DNA of 64,000 nt from Rhodoferax sp. (GCA_030685025.1 JAUXWC010000281.1:124001-188000); one strand, 5' to 3'. Shown: positions 48,710 to 58,590, counted from the stretch's first letter. Numbers and translations: made by a program. The notes: generated by a model not told the origin, from the sequence alone.

Positions 48710-49181
48710 GGCGCGGTCCTGGCAATCTGGTTTCTCGCTGGTCGAGCTGATCCTCTTCATCGTCGTGGTGTCGGTGGGTATCGTGGGCATCCTCAAGGTG
48801 ATGGATGTCTCGGTCAAGTCCAGTGCCGACCCGATGGTGCGCAAGCAAGCGATGGCTTTGGCCGAATCGGTCCTGGAGGAAGTCCTGATCAAGGCCTACT
48901 GTGATCCGGACGGTGTAAGCGGCGAGACCACGCGTGACGCGATGGACGATGTGCGCGACTTCGATGGCATCAACGAGACCATTCCCGCGGGGCCGAGGTT
49001 TTTGGGCATGCCAGCCTCGCTCACGGGTTACACGATCGAGGTCAAGGTGCCCGAAGCCTTCGTATTGCTGGGAACCGTGCAGGCCAAACAGGTGACGGTG
49101 ACCGTGACGCGGGGCACTGAGTCGATCACCCTGGTGGGTTATCGCACACGTTATGGCACTGATCGGGCCTGCCCAGCATGA
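48696..49181 (+). CDS. mshD: MSHA minor prepilin MshD
   Basis: The 161-residue protein has the prepilin site WQSG^FSLVELILFIVVVSVGIVGILKVMDVS and the MshD-type segment RKQAMALAESVLEEVLIKAYC just after the helix. It lies second in the operon, overlapping mshC by 14 bases and mshO by four. It is a minor pilin expected in the tip-priming complex. No odd features are seen. Confidence 0.82.
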   Translation: MCTSRARSWQSGFSLVELILFIVVVSVGIVGILKVMDVSVKSSADPMVRKQAMALAESVLEEVLIKAYCDPDGVSGETTRDAMDDVRDFDGINETIPAGPRFLGMPASLTGYTIEVKVPEAFVLLGTVQAKQVTVTVTRGTESITLVGYRTRYGTDRACPA

Positions 49182-50110
49182 AGCGCGGTTTGCCATGGGT
49201 CCGGACCATGCGGGGCTTCACCCTGATCGAAATGGTCATGGTGATCATCATCCTCGGCGTGATTGGCGCCATCGTGGCGGTGTTCATGAAGAAGCCGGTC
49301 GACGCTTACTTTGACACTGGCAGGCGCGCCGCCCTCACGGACGTGGCCGATACGGCAGTACGGCGCATCGGGCGCGATGTGCGCCGCGCCTTGCCCAACA
49401 GCCTGCGCCTGCCATTGGCGGGCGATCAGTGCATTGAGTTCATCCCGACCAAGACCGGGGGGCGTTACCGCGCCTTGCCCGATACCGCGCCTGGCGCCCC
49501 AGCGCCGGGTGAGTTGGACTTTGCCGCAGTCGATGCCAGCTTCAACATGCTGGGTGACAACGCCGCATTGCCGCCTGATCAGCGCATCGCCGCTGGCGAT
49601 CTGATTGCGGTTTATAACCTCGGGATTGCTGGCGCCAATGCCTACAACCAGGACAACACCGACACGGTCAGCGCCGCACCCGGCCTTGTGCCCAGCCGCG
49701 TGGTAGGCACCACGACCTACGGTACCGAGACCTCCATCATCACCGCTGGCCGGCTCACGCCGTACCCCCTGGCTTCTCCCAACAACCGCTTTCACGTGAT
49801 TCCAGCGGCGGAGCATGTCGTGACTTATGTGTGCGCCAATCTTGGTGAGAACACGGGCAAGCTCTATCGCTATGCGCGGCCCCTGGTCGCACCCTACGCC
49901 ACGCCTGCCAGTTGCCCTGCGGAGCCGCTGCCAGCCGGAACGCCGGTGCTGGCCCGCAACGTGACCGCGTGCAGTTTTGTCTACACCGACGTGGTCAATA
50001 ACAACGCCTTTCTGCATCGCAACGGCCTGCTGCAAGTCAGGCTGGAGCTGACCCGGGCCAACGAGACCGTCAGTCTGTACCACGAGGTCAACGTCGACAA
50101 CACGCCATGA
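49178..50110 (+). CDS. mshO: MSHA minor prepilin MshO
   Basis: The 310-residue protein has the prepilin site MRG^FTLIEMVMVIIILGVIGAIVAVF. It then shows the MshO pattern VDAYFDTGRRAALTDVADTAVRRIGRDVRRALPNSLRL, which is close to PilW and GspJ. The start overlaps mshD (ATGA) and the stop overlaps mshP (ATGA). It should act as the large minor pilin of the MSHA priming complex, parallel to PilW in the fimT-pilVWXY1E operon at the other end of the window. Confidence 0.85.
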   Translation: MKRGLPWVRTMRGFTLIEMVMVIIILGVIGAIVAVFMKKPVDAYFDTGRRAALTDVADTAVRRIGRDVRRALPNSLRLPLAGDQCIEFIPTKTGGRYRALPDTAPGAPAPGELDFAAVDASFNMLGDNAALPPDQRIAAGDLIAVYNLGIAGANAYNQDNTDTVSAAPGLVPSRVVGTTTYGTETSIITAGRLTPYPLASPNNRFHVIPAAEHVVTYVCANLGENTGKLYRYARPLVAPYATPASCPAEPLPAGTPVLARNVTACSFVYTDVVNNNAFLHRNGLLQVRLELTRANETVSLYHEVNVDNTP

Positions 50111-50520
50111 GCCGCCATCGCAAGCACACCGGCTTTGCAGCCATCGCCGCGATCTTTCTGCTGGTGTTGTTGGCGGCGCTCGGCGCGTTCATGCTGAGTT
50201 TTTCCAACACGCAGCAGCTCACCTCGGCGCAGGACGTTCAGGGCTCGCGCGCCTACTGGGCGGCGCGTGCGGGGCTGGAGTGGGGTTTGGCGGGGGTCGA
50301 CGCATCCGTGGCGACCATGCCATCGGCCACCTGCCCGCTCACGGCGCAGCCTGCCACCATCAATGGTTTCGCGCTGGCATTCGTCTGTGACAGGCGGGTT
50401 TACACCGAGGACGGTGTGGATCGAATCGTTTTTCGCCTGACGGCCGCCGCCTCGGGCGGCGGCGCGGTGGGCAGCGTCGGCTATATTGAGCGCAGCGTGT
50501 CGGCGTCGGTGGAGTATTGA
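50107..50520 (+). CDS. mshP: MSHA biogenesis protein MshP
   Basis: The 137-residue protein has an N-terminal hydrophobic helix after HTG^FAAIAAIFLLVLLAALGAFML. This is a PilX/GspK-like prepilin variant without the usual glutamate at position five. The segment QDVQGSRAYWAARAGLEWGLAGV is typical of MshP. A cysteine pair closes the small globular part. It overlaps mshO at the start, and its stop lies 20 bases before mshQ. Confidence 0.82.
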   Translation: MSRHRKHTGFAAIAAIFLLVLLAALGAFMLSFSNTQQLTSAQDVQGSRAYWAARAGLEWGLAGVDASVATMPSATCPLTAQPATINGFALAFVCDRRVYTEDGVDRIVFRLTAAASGGGAVGSVGYIERSVSASVEY

Positions 50521-50540
50521 GTGCGAACAGAGGCAAACCC

Positions 50541-53500
50541 ATGAAGCAATCGGTTCGGTCGATTGGCGAGCGTTTGAATGGTCCGGGGCGTCGTGCGCGC
50601 GGCTTTGGCTGGACACGGGCGGCGCTGCTGAGTGCCGCGGTCTTGGGCGGATCGACGCTTCACGCCGCGCTGATTGAGTTCAACAGCACGGGCGGCACCA
50701 CGGCGACCGATGGCCTGCACTTCTACATCGAAGACACCACCAAGATACAGGTCAGGCGGCTCAATAACACGGGCCAGGTGTATGCGCCAGATGCCATACC
50801 GCCCAGTGCCAGACTGGACAACGGCGTCTTCATCCGCGCCAACGAGCGGGTGTACGGACCCAGCCACACGGTCGGTGGCGGCTATACGTCCAGCGGGAGC
50901 ATGTTCAACACCTACAGTATCACGGCCGCGTCGCCGGCCAACCCGACGACACCGGGCGTGCAGCAGACCGCCACGGGCAGCTTTGGCATCACGGCGGGGC
51001 CACAGGTCTCGGTGCAGTGGAAGTACACCACGCCGCTGGACTTTCTGACTGCCGAGGTGACGCTGACGATCCCGGCCGGGTACCCGGTCAGCATCGCCAA
51101 TCCGGTGCGCTACTACCACGTGTTCGACACCTACCTAGGTGGCAGCGACAACGGCTGCGGTGTGTCCTTTGTCGACACCAATGGCAAGCGCGTTATTGGC
51201 ACGTATCCGCCAGCGTCGGGCACGACCTGCCCGTCGAGCACCAGCATCCCCGCTGGCGTATCGGTGGTGGAGTCGTTTCGCGAGCGAAGCGGCCGCCCAT
51301 TTTCCTTCTACTGTGCCTCGGGCTGGGCCAGCTTCTTCGACACGTCGACACCCAATTGCTCGGTGCGGCAAGCCGCCGTGATGAGCAACACGGTGGTGAC
51401 CACCTACCAGGACACCGGCATCGGTGTGGAGTTCGACTTCACCGCCGTGGGAACCTACACCTTCAGCTACGACTTCGTGGTCGGCTCGCCCAATGTGCCG
51501 CCCTATGATCACCTGGAGATTCGCCACGACGGCAGCGGCACCCTGTGCCCGGAGAGCGTCACAGTGCTGGCCTGCACCTCGGCCACGGTGCCCTGTCCTC
51601 CCGCCAACATCGTCAACACCGGCACCCTGACTGGGGCGGTCACAACCACGCCGACGACGCCGGCGGTCACCAAGACGCCCGCCACGTTTTCCATCGGTAC
51701 GGGAATGCCGACGCAAGATGTCGTGCTCCAGTCGGCCGCGCCAGGGGGTGCCTTCACCCTGGGCACCAGCGGCCTGAGCACGGTGCCGCTCAATGGAACC
51801 AAGTGCTGGAATACCGCGACCTCGACGCAAAGTTGCACCCTGACGATCGCCAACACCCCGTGTGTCAGCAACTATGAATGCTTGGAGACCGGGCTTACCT
51901 ATAACAACCTGGTCAGTTCCCCGGCCTTGCGCAACCCGCTGTACACCAAATTGACGGGCACGCCCTTCAAATTCGATGTGGTCGCCCTGCAAAGCAGCGG
52001 AGCGCCGGCAAGCACCTATACCGCCGCCGCCAACGTGACGGTGGAGCTGTTTGACGACAGCGCCTCGCCAGCGCCGACCTGCAGCGCCTATGCCAGTCCG
52101 GTGGCCAGTCAGGCCATCACCTTTGCGGCAGGCGACCTCGGGCGCAAGACGCTGACGACCGATGTGAATTTGCCCAACGCCTACGGCAAGCTGCGCTGCC
52201 GGGTGCGTGACACCAACCTGTCGCCAACCGTGTTTGGTTGCTCCTCGGATAATTTTGCCGTCAGGCCCCAGCAGTTCACGGTCACTGCGCCAACCATGAC
52301 TAACGCAACGCTGACGGGCACGCCCAAGGCGGTGGCGGGCACTGCTTTCACGCTGGACGCCGGTGCCGGGGTGGCGGCGGGGTACAGCGGCACGGTGCCG
52401 GCGCTGGATACCACCAAGGTTCAGGACCATGCGAGTGCGACCATCGCGGGCGGTACTTTGTCTGGCGCTTTCGCAGCCGGGACCGGCGCCAAGGCCAGCG
52501 GGGCAGCGTTCAAGTACCTGGATGTGGGCAACATCAGGTTCTTGCTGGATGCGGTGGTGGACAGCAGTTTTACCAGCATCGATCAGCCCAATGATTGCGT
52601 GCCGGGTAGTACCTCGGCCACGCTGGTTGGCGGCAAGTATGGCTGCAGCATCGGCAGCGCCGCGTCGCCTCTGTTCGGGCGGTGGTACCCCAGCCACTAT
52701 TCATTCGCAGGCACGCTGACTCCGGCCTGTGCGGCGGGGGGCTTCACCTACATGGGTCAGGATGCCCTGCTGGTCAATCTGACCTTGAAGGCCCATGCGT
52801 CCACCGGGGCCGCTGCTGCCGCCACCGATCCAGTGGCGAGCCGCTACACATCAGGTGCGATTCCGGTCGGTAGCCTGGCTTCGGTCACGATCAGCGGCGA
52901 CAACGGTGGCGCGGCGGTGGCGGTAACCCGACTCACCAACCCGGCATTTCCGGCCATGCCCAACACGGCCTTGTGGACGGCCGGGCAGTTTCAGATCAAC
53001 GATAGCTATTCGTTTGCCAAGCTGGTCGGGGGGCCCGATGGCCCGTATGACGCGTTCAAGCTGATGGCCGCTCTGACCGACCCCGATGCCAGCGTCCTGA
53101 TTGGACTAGCGGCGCAAAAGGAAACCAACCCTAGCGCCATTCGCCATGGCCGCTTGCGCCTGCAAAATGCGTATGGATCGGAGTTGCTGGCCCTGCCGGT
53201 TCCCCTGGAGGCACAGTACTGGAAAGCAGGCAGTTACTACGCAACCAACACGCTGGACAACTGCACGCAGATTCCGGCCTCCAGTATCGTCATGGATGGC
53301 TGGGTCGGGCAACTCGCCGCCTGTGAAACGCAGCTTTCGCCCGTGGGCAACCTTGCCTTGACTGGCGGGCGGTATCTCAGTGCCGTGTCGCCATTTGGAC
53401 CTGGCCTGACTTTGTCCCGCCCCGGCGCGGGCAACACGGGCAGCGCCAACCTCAGGGTCAACGTCGGCGCAGCCTCAGTGGGAAGCACTTGCATCGCGCC

Positions 53501-53615
53501 GGCGCCGTCGGTGGACACACCCGCCAACCTGCCCTGGTTCGGCCCCAATCTTGGCGCCAAGGCCACGTTTGGGGTCCACAAGTCTCCTCTGATTTACCGC
53601 CGTGAGAACTATTGA
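50541..53615 (+). CDS. mshQ: MSHA biogenesis protein MshQ (DUF6701-type adhesin-like)
   Basis: The 1024-residue protein has an N-terminal signal segment (GWTRAALLSAAVLGGSTLHA), a beta-rich N-terminal domain, then a long repetitive beta-rich C-terminal region of the DUF6701 type (TLTACAAGGFTYMGQD.. and GRLRLQNAYGSELLALPVPLEAQYW). That last pattern is the best family marker. MshQ takes the place that PilY1 holds in other type IV pili and is thought to be a tip adhesin or assembly factor. I chose ATG 50541, with GAGG eight bases upstream, over an upstream TTG. It ends the C-D-O-P-Q block; 188 bases separate it from mshI. Confidence 0.85.
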   Translation: MKQSVRSIGERLNGPGRRARGFGWTRAALLSAAVLGGSTLHAALIEFNSTGGTTATDGLHFYIEDTTKIQVRRLNNTGQVYAPDAIPPSARLDNGVFIRANERVYGPSHTVGGGYTSSGSMFNTYSITAASPANPTTPGVQQTATGSFGITAGPQVSVQWKYTTPLDFLTAEVTLTIPAGYPVSIANPVRYYHVFDTYLGGSDNGCGVSFVDTNGKRVIGTYPPASGTTCPSSTSIPAGVSVVESFRERSGRPFSFYCASGWASFFDTSTPNCSVRQAAVMSNTVVTTYQDTGIGVEFDFTAVGTYTFSYDFVVGSPNVPPYDHLEIRHDGSGTLCPESVTVLACTSATVPCPPANIVNTGTLTGAVTTTPTTPAVTKTPATFSIGTGMPTQDVVLQSAAPGGAFTLGTSGLSTVPLNGTKCWNTATSTQSCTLTIANTPCVSNYECLETGLTYNNLVSSPALRNPLYTKLTGTPFKFDVVALQSSGAPASTYTAAANVTVELFDDSASPAPTCSAYASPVASQAITFAAGDLGRKTLTTDVNLPNAYGKLRCRVRDTNLSPTVFGCSSDNFAVRPQQFTVTAPTMTNATLTGTPKAVAGTAFTLDAGAGVAAGYSGTVPALDTTKVQDHASATIAGGTLSGAFAAGTGAKASGAAFKYLDVGNIRFLLDAVVDSSFTSIDQPNDCVPGSTSATLVGGKYGCSIGSAASPLFGRWYPSHYSFAGTLTPACAAGGFTYMGQDALLVNLTLKAHASTGAAAAATDPVASRYTSGAIPVGSLASVTISGDNGGAAVAVTRLTNPAFPAMPNTALWTAGQFQINDSYSFAKLVGGPDGPYDAFKLMAALTDPDASVLIGLAAQKETNPSAIRHGRLRLQNAYGSELLALPVPLEAQYWKAGSYYATNTLDNCTQIPASSIVMDGWVGQLAACETQLSPVGNLALTGGRYLSAVSPFGPGLTLSRPGAGNTGSANLRVNVGAASVGSTCIAPAPSVDTPANLPWFGPNLGAKATFGVHKSPLIYRRENY

Positions 53616-53803
53616 TGACCTGGACTGTGAGCCGATTCACGGCACAATGTACTCTGTCATTGATTCTGATGCCTTCATTGGTGTTTAAGCTACTAAAATA
53701 AGAGCAAATGAGCCGGATTGCCACTTTCTGCAGCGTTCCAAACATGATTCAACCATTGTTGCCTGGCTGGGTTGCGCCGACTATCTGGGGGGGGCGCTGA
53801 CCC

Positions 53804-54898
53804 ATGCGCTGGCCCTGGTCGCGTCGTCGCAGCGATGAATGGCTGTTGGTGTCGATGGCCGACAACGTATTCGCATTCGTGCGTGTTGGCCTGCGCGCCG
53901 ATGGGCAGCATGAGGTTCGACAGATGGGCGTGGAGCCGGTCGGCGACGGCGGCACCGAATCGCTGGTTTCGCGCCTTCAGGCCTTGGGCCTGAAGGGGTT
54001 GAATGTTCGCGCCATGTTGCGGCCCTCGCAATACCAGTTTCTGCAAATTGATGCCCCCGCAGTGGCGCCCGAGGAACTTCGCTCCGCCGCGCGCTACCAG
54101 ATACGTGACATGCTTGATGTGCACGTCGACGACATCACGCTCGATGTGATGCGGGTTGGTGACGGCAAGCAAAAAGGCACACCCCATCTTTTTGTGGTGG
54201 CCGCCACCAATACCGTGATGCGAGGCTTGATTGACTTGGGTGACAAGATGCAGTGGCAGATGCCGGTGATCGACATTCAAGAGACCGCTCAGCGCAACCT
54301 GCAGAGCGCGTTGTCACGGCAGGAGGGTCTGCTGTCACGCGCCGACGCAGCGCTGGTGATGGTTGACGCTCGGCAGGCTTTGCTTACCATCAGTGCCAAC
54401 GAGGAGTTGTTTTACACGCGCCGACTGGAGGTGCCGCAAGGCTTCCTGCAGGGGCCATTGGGGTTGTCCACGAGCGAACAGGCGGGCAGCGCTCCCAGCG
54501 CCTATGTGCCGGTCGCCGAGTATGTGCCTGACTACAACGTGGGCGGCGTCGCTTATGGCAGCGATTACTCGGAGCCAAGAGGTGCGGGCCACGCCCCGGC
54601 CTCGGACCAGAGCGCGGACCATGATCGGGCGCAGCGCTTCCTGGTGGAAGTGCAACGTTCGCTCGATCTGTGGGACCGCACCTGGTCGAGCATGCCTTTG
54701 GGCCGCGTGCGTGTGTACGCGGGCACTCGCAGTGACGAGCTTGCGCTATGGTTGACGCGTGAGATCGGGCAATCAGTGGTGCCCATGGATGTCAACGCCC
54801 TGTTCCCCGGTCTTGCGGCGGGTCAGGATGACGCAGAGCTGGCCTTGTGCCGGCCATTGCTGGGGCTGGCGCTACGCACGGACAGCCGCAAACTGTGA
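53804..54898 (+). CDS. mshI: MSHA biogenesis protein MshI (PilM-like)
   Basis: The 364-residue protein begins MRWPWSRRRSDEWLLVSMADNVFAFVRVG. It is a divergent member of the PilM/GspL actin-like group, cytoplasmic and without a membrane segment. In type IV pilus machines this subunit links the ATPase to the PilN/PilO inner-membrane ring. It opens the I-I2-J-K-L-M-N block that builds the envelope-spanning apparatus. The 188-base gap before it (53616-53803) has AT-rich stretches but no promoter that I can call with confidence. Confidence 0.8.
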   Translation: MRWPWSRRRSDEWLLVSMADNVFAFVRVGLRADGQHEVRQMGVEPVGDGGTESLVSRLQALGLKGLNVRAMLRPSQYQFLQIDAPAVAPEELRSAARYQIRDMLDVHVDDITLDVMRVGDGKQKGTPHLFVVAATNTVMRGLIDLGDKMQWQMPVIDIQETAQRNLQSALSRQEGLLSRADAALVMVDARQALLTISANEELFYTRRLEVPQGFLQGPLGLSTSEQAGSAPSAYVPVAEYVPDYNVGGVAYGSDYSEPRGAGHAPASDQSADHDRAQRFLVEVQRSLDLWDRTWSSMPLGRVRVYAGTRSDELALWLTREIGQSVVPMDVNALFPGLAAGQDDAELALCRPLLGLALRTDSRKL

Positions 54899-54918
54899 TG
54901 CTGCACTGAGCTGTCACC

Positions 54919-55578
54919 ATGCCGCAACAAATCAACCTCTGCACGCCGATTCTGCTGACACAGCGGCGCTACTTCTCGGCGCTGACAATTGTTCAGGCCT
55001 TGGCGGTGTTCGTCCTGGTCGGGGGCGCGCTGTGCGGCTATTGGGTGTGGAGCTTGGGCGTTGCCAGTGAGGGACTGCGAAAGGTGCTGGCTGCCAACGC
55101 CGTCGAACTGGCCAGCTTGCGTGCCGCGATCAAGGAGGGAAGGGCCGCGTCTGGCCCGGCCGAGCAGGCGCTCAACCAGGCGTTGCAGGCGCAGCGGACC
55201 GAGATGCAACGTCGCAGTGCCATGCTGGAGGCCTTGCAGCGCGGTCTGGTCAAGCCTGGCTGGGGACACGCCGCGCGCTTGCGGCTATTGGCCCAGACCA
55301 TCCCGGCATCGGTCTGGATCACCCACATGAAGGCCGACGACAGCCAACTGGAGATCAGCGGTTTCACCCTGGAGCCCGCCGCCCTGAATGACTGGACCAC
55401 CAGACTGGCCGCAAGCCCGACGCTGCAGGAGCAGCGCCTGGCCACCATCAAGGTGGAGAGCGCCAATGCCACCCGAGTGGGCGCGCTTGCCAGCCCCGCA
55501 ACCGTGTCGCTCTGGTCGTTCAGTCTGGTCAGTGCGCTGCGCCAGAGCGAGCCTGGCCAAACCGGGAGCAAGCCATGA
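54919..55578 (+). CDS. MSHA biogenesis protein MshI2 (PilN-like)
   Basis: The 219-residue protein has the PilN plan: a short cytoplasmic tail with NLCTPILLTQRRYFSA (the PilM-binding NL motif), one membrane helix (TIVQALAVFVLVGGALCGYWVW), a coiled coil and a ferredoxin-like periplasmic domain (LRLLAQTIPASVWITHMKADDSQLEISGFT). It follows mshI by 20 bases and overlaps mshJ by four, and should form an inner-membrane heterodimer with MshJ. Confidence 0.8.
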   Translation: MPQQINLCTPILLTQRRYFSALTIVQALAVFVLVGGALCGYWVWSLGVASEGLRKVLAANAVELASLRAAIKEGRAASGPAEQALNQALQAQRTEMQRRSAMLEALQRGLVKPGWGHAARLRLLAQTIPASVWITHMKADDSQLEISGFTLEPAALNDWTTRLAASPTLQEQRLATIKVESANATRVGALASPATVSLWSFSLVSALRQSEPGQTGSKP

Positions 55579-56219
55579 TGAAGGGGTGGGTGCGGCTGGC
55601 CGCACGAATCGACGCTTTGAGTCTTCGTGAGCGGGCGTTCTTGTTTCTGTCGCTGTTGGCCTGTGGCCTGGCCCTGGCCGATGTGCTGTGGTTGTCGCCA
55701 GCGCAAATGGCGCACAAGCAACTGTCGCTGCGGGTCGCCAACGACAGCCTTGAGTTGCAAAAACTGCGTGAAGAGCTGCGGCTGACCGCGCCGGTGACGG
55801 AGTCGGCCAAATTGGCGCGCCAGGAGTTGTCCAGGCTGGGAGTTGAAATGGAAGGTGTCAATCGCGGCATTGCTGCGGCCTCATCGCTGTCAGGCACGAG
55901 CACGCCACTTAAAGAGGTGCTGGTCCATTTTTTGCGGCGCCAGGACCGACTGAGTCTGGTCAGGGTGGCAACCATGGCCGCGCCGGGCGCCGCCCCGGGG
56001 ATTCGCGCTGGCGCGGTGGACGACGACGTGGCGGCGTTGGGTCTGGTGCGCCAGGGGGTCGAGCTGACGGTGGCCGGGCCCTACGCGGACCTGGCTAGCT
56101 ACACCCAGACGCTGGAGACTGCACTGCCAACCTTGCGCTGGGGCCCGATGAAATTGGTTAGCGAAAAACAGCCGCCCGAACTGACGATAGAGGTCTTTCT
56201 GGTGGGGGTGCGTCAGTGA
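55575..56219 (+). CDS. mshJ: MSHA biogenesis protein MshJ (PilO-like)
   Basis: The 214-residue protein has one N-terminal membrane helix (RAFLFLSLLACGLALADVLW), a coiled coil (LSLRVANDSLELQKLREEL) and a periplasmic domain ending LETALPTLRWGPMKLVSEKQPPELTIEVFLVGV, the PilO pattern. It overlaps both neighbours by four bases, so the I2-J-K run is tightly coupled. It pairs with the PilN-like protein to align the secretin with the cytoplasmic ATPase. Confidence 0.82.
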   Translation: MMKGWVRLAARIDALSLRERAFLFLSLLACGLALADVLWLSPAQMAHKQLSLRVANDSLELQKLREELRLTAPVTESAKLARQELSRLGVEMEGVNRGIAAASSLSGTSTPLKEVLVHFLRRQDRLSLVRVATMAAPGAAPGIRAGAVDDDVAALGLVRQGVELTVAGPYADLASYTQTLETALPTLRWGPMKLVSEKQPPELTIEVFLVGVRQ

Positions 56220-56716
56220 TCGCGCAGCTTTTTGTGGCTCTTACTGTCCGCCCGGTGCGGTTCGTGAGAGTGGCCGTGTTGCCCTTTCTGTTCAGCGTGC
56301 TGCTGCCCGGCGCTGGCCTGCACGCGCAAGTGCTGCGGGACCCGACCGTGGCGCCAGTTGGCGTGCGGGGCGTCGAACCCACTACTGTGGCCGATGTGGG
56401 CGGTGCCGCAACCGCCGCCATGGCGGTGATTCGCCGGGACGGCAAGCCACACTTGGTGGTGGGCACGCGCCTGGTTGCCCAGGGGCAACTGGTTGGTCAG
56501 GCTCGAATCGAGCGAATTTCAGAGACCGAACTCTGGCTGCGCGAGGGCGCCGTGCTGCGCAAGCTGCCCATGTTTTCCGGCGTGCAACGCAGCCCGGCGG
56601 CATCGCCGTCGGCCCCCTGCGCTGGCGCCAAACCAGGCCGAGCGAACGCCGCCGAAACGACTGAGCCGCCATCCGTTGCGCCCTTTTCGATTACTTGCGA
56701 CCCCGCCAAACCATGA
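56216..56716 (+). CDS. mshK: MSHA biogenesis protein MshK
   Basis: The 166-residue exported protein has a signal segment (VAVLPFLFSVLLPGAGLHAQ) and a short conserved region (RDPTVAPVG, then GKPHLVVGTRLVAQGQLVGQARIERISETELWLREG). It is the PilP-like or GspC-like link between the inner-membrane ring and the secretin. The C-terminal 40 residues are variable. It starts at a GTG overlapping mshJ and ends overlapping a possible mshL start. The family is weakly conserved, so the call rests partly on position. Confidence 0.75.
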   Translation: MIAQLFVALTVRPVRFVRVAVLPFLFSVLLPGAGLHAQVLRDPTVAPVGVRGVEPTTVADVGGAATAAMAVIRRDGKPHLVVGTRLVAQGQLVGQARIERISETELWLREGAVLRKLPMFSGVQRSPAASPSAPCAGAKPGRANAAETTEPPSVAPFSITCDPAKP

Positions 56717-56727
56717 GGTCCAAACCT

Positions 56728-58590
56728 ATGACTCACACCACCCAGCGGCGCAGCCATGCGCGTCAACCGTCCGTGCACGCGACCCTGCCCGGCGCACCGG
56801 TGCCAGCGCGCGCGGTATGGAGTCTGGCGGTGTGCGCGCTGGCGCTTGCGGGTTGCGCCGCCGACCGTCCGTTGCGCACACCTGCGGTCGATGCGGCAGT
56901 CCGGGCCGAGCTGGCACCTGCCGCGCCAGCCGCGCCGGGCAAGCCGGTGACGGTGCCGGCCAGCATCAGCGCGGCGCTGGCCGAGCCGGTTCCCGCCCCG
57001 GTGCTGGCCGCGGCCGAGCCCAGGCTTGACCTGTTGGTCAACAATGCGCTGGCACGCGATGTGTTTTTGGCGATCGTGGCCGACACCCGTTACAGCATGT
57101 TGATGCATCCGGACGTGGCGGGCACGCTGTCCGTTACGCTGCGCGGCGTGACGGTACAGGAAGCGCTGGAGGCCATTCGCGACGTTTACGGCTACGACTT
57201 CAAGCTCGACGGTCGGCGCATCACGGTCTATGCACCGACACTGCAAACCCGGATATTCACCATCAACTATCCGCACTCCCAGCGTGTCGGCTCCAGTGAA
57301 TTGAGGGTCGCCTCGGGCGCGGCTCAAGCCAACAACTCGGGCACCAGTAGCACCGGCACGACCGGCACCACCGCCTCCGGCGCCACGACCGGTGGCAGCG
57401 GCAACAACCTGCAACAGGCTGACAGCAGCCGGCTCTCCACCACCTCCAGGACCGATTTCTGGGCCGAACTCTCGGCGGCAGTGCGGGGGCTGGTGGGCGG
57501 TGGTGCCGGGCGCAACGTTATCGCCAGCCCGCAGGCCGGCATCATGGCGGTGCGCGCCATGCCCGATGAATTGCGCGAGGTGGAGAAGTTCCTCAAGGCG
57601 GCGCAGGTGGCGGTGGAGCGCCAGGTGATGCTGGAGGCCAAGATCGTCGAGGTCGAGCTGCGCGACGGCTTCCAAAGTGGCATTGATTGGTCCGCGCTGC
57701 GCAACACCGCCAAGTCGACCGGCGCCGTGGGCGTGCTGGGTGGCAACACCACCAGCAATACCCTGGTCAGCGGGGTGAAACCGAACCTGCCGGGATTCGT
57801 CGCCGGGTTGGTGCCGGTTCTTGCGGACGGGGTGTCCATCCCGCCTGCCGGCGCGGGGCTGTTTGGTCTGGCGTTTGCCACCGATGGTTTCCAGGCGGTG
57901 CTGGGTTTTCTGGAGACACGCGGTGATGTGCAGATACTGTCCAGCCCGAGGATTGCCACGCTCAATAACCAGAAGGCGGTGCTCAAGGTTGGCACGGACG
58001 AGTTCTTTGTGACCGGCGTGACGGGTGGCACGACGGGTGTGGCCAACACCGGTTCTGGCACCACGACCACCTTGCCGACGATTGCCCTGACATCATTCTT
58101 CTCCGGTATCTCCCTGGACGTGACACCGCAGATCGACGAGGGCAACAACATCAACCTGCATATACACCCTTCGGTGACGACCGTCACCGAAAAGACCAAG
58201 CAGATTGATCTGGGCAGCATTGGCAACTACCGCTTCCCGATGGCGTCGAGCAGCGTCAACGAAACTGACACCATGGTTCGGATTCAGGACGGCAACATCG
58301 TGGCGATTGGCGGCCTGATGCAACTGCAGTCCAATCGCACGGCTTCCGGGCTGCCGGGTTCGACGGATATTCCGTTTTTGTCGTCGATCCTGGGCAACCG
58401 GGTCAACTCCGGGCGCAAGAAGGAACTGGTGGTGCTGATCAAGCCCACCATCATCCGCACCGCGCAGGACTGGGAGGCGCAGACGCGGCGCACCCGGGCC
58501 GCGCTGGATGACATGGATGCCTCGCGCCACCGGGTGATACAGCTCGACGGCAGTACCTCGGACTTGCGGTCGAAGGCCGCGCCCCAGTGA
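56728..58590 (+). CDS. mshL: MSHA outer-membrane secretin MshL
   Basis: The 620-residue protein is a lipoprotein secretin. Its signal peptide ends in ALALAGC, then come an N0-like domain with LDLLVNNALARDVFLAIVADTRYSMLMHPDVAGT and a Ser/Thr/Gly linker. The secretin core follows, with VEVELRDGFQSGIDW, LGFLETRGDVQILSSPRIATLNNQKAVLKVG and ISLDVTPQIDEGNNINLHI. It forms the outer-membrane gate for the pilus. I chose ATG 56728 with GAGGT before it; ATG 56713 overlaps the mshK stop and is the alternative. The next gene overlaps by one base (TGATG). Confidence 0.9.
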   Translation: MTHTTQRRSHARQPSVHATLPGAPVPARAVWSLAVCALALAGCAADRPLRTPAVDAAVRAELAPAAPAAPGKPVTVPASISAALAEPVPAPVLAAAEPRLDLLVNNALARDVFLAIVADTRYSMLMHPDVAGTLSVTLRGVTVQEALEAIRDVYGYDFKLDGRRITVYAPTLQTRIFTINYPHSQRVGSSELRVASGAAQANNSGTSSTGTTGTTASGATTGGSGNNLQQADSSRLSTTSRTDFWAELSAAVRGLVGGGAGRNVIASPQAGIMAVRAMPDELREVEKFLKAAQVAVERQVMLEAKIVEVELRDGFQSGIDWSALRNTAKSTGAVGVLGGNTTSNTLVSGVKPNLPGFVAGLVPVLADGVSIPPAGAGLFGLAFATDGFQAVLGFLETRGDVQILSSPRIATLNNQKAVLKVGTDEFFVTGVTGGTTGVANTGSGTTTTLPTIALTSFFSGISLDVTPQIDEGNNINLHIHPSVTTVTEKTKQIDLGSIGNYRFPMASSSVNETDTMVRIQDGNIVAIGGLMQLQSNRTASGLPGSTDIPFLSSILGNRVNSGRKKELVVLIKPTIIRTAQDWEAQTRRTRAALDDMDASRHRVIQLDGSTSDLRSKAAPQ

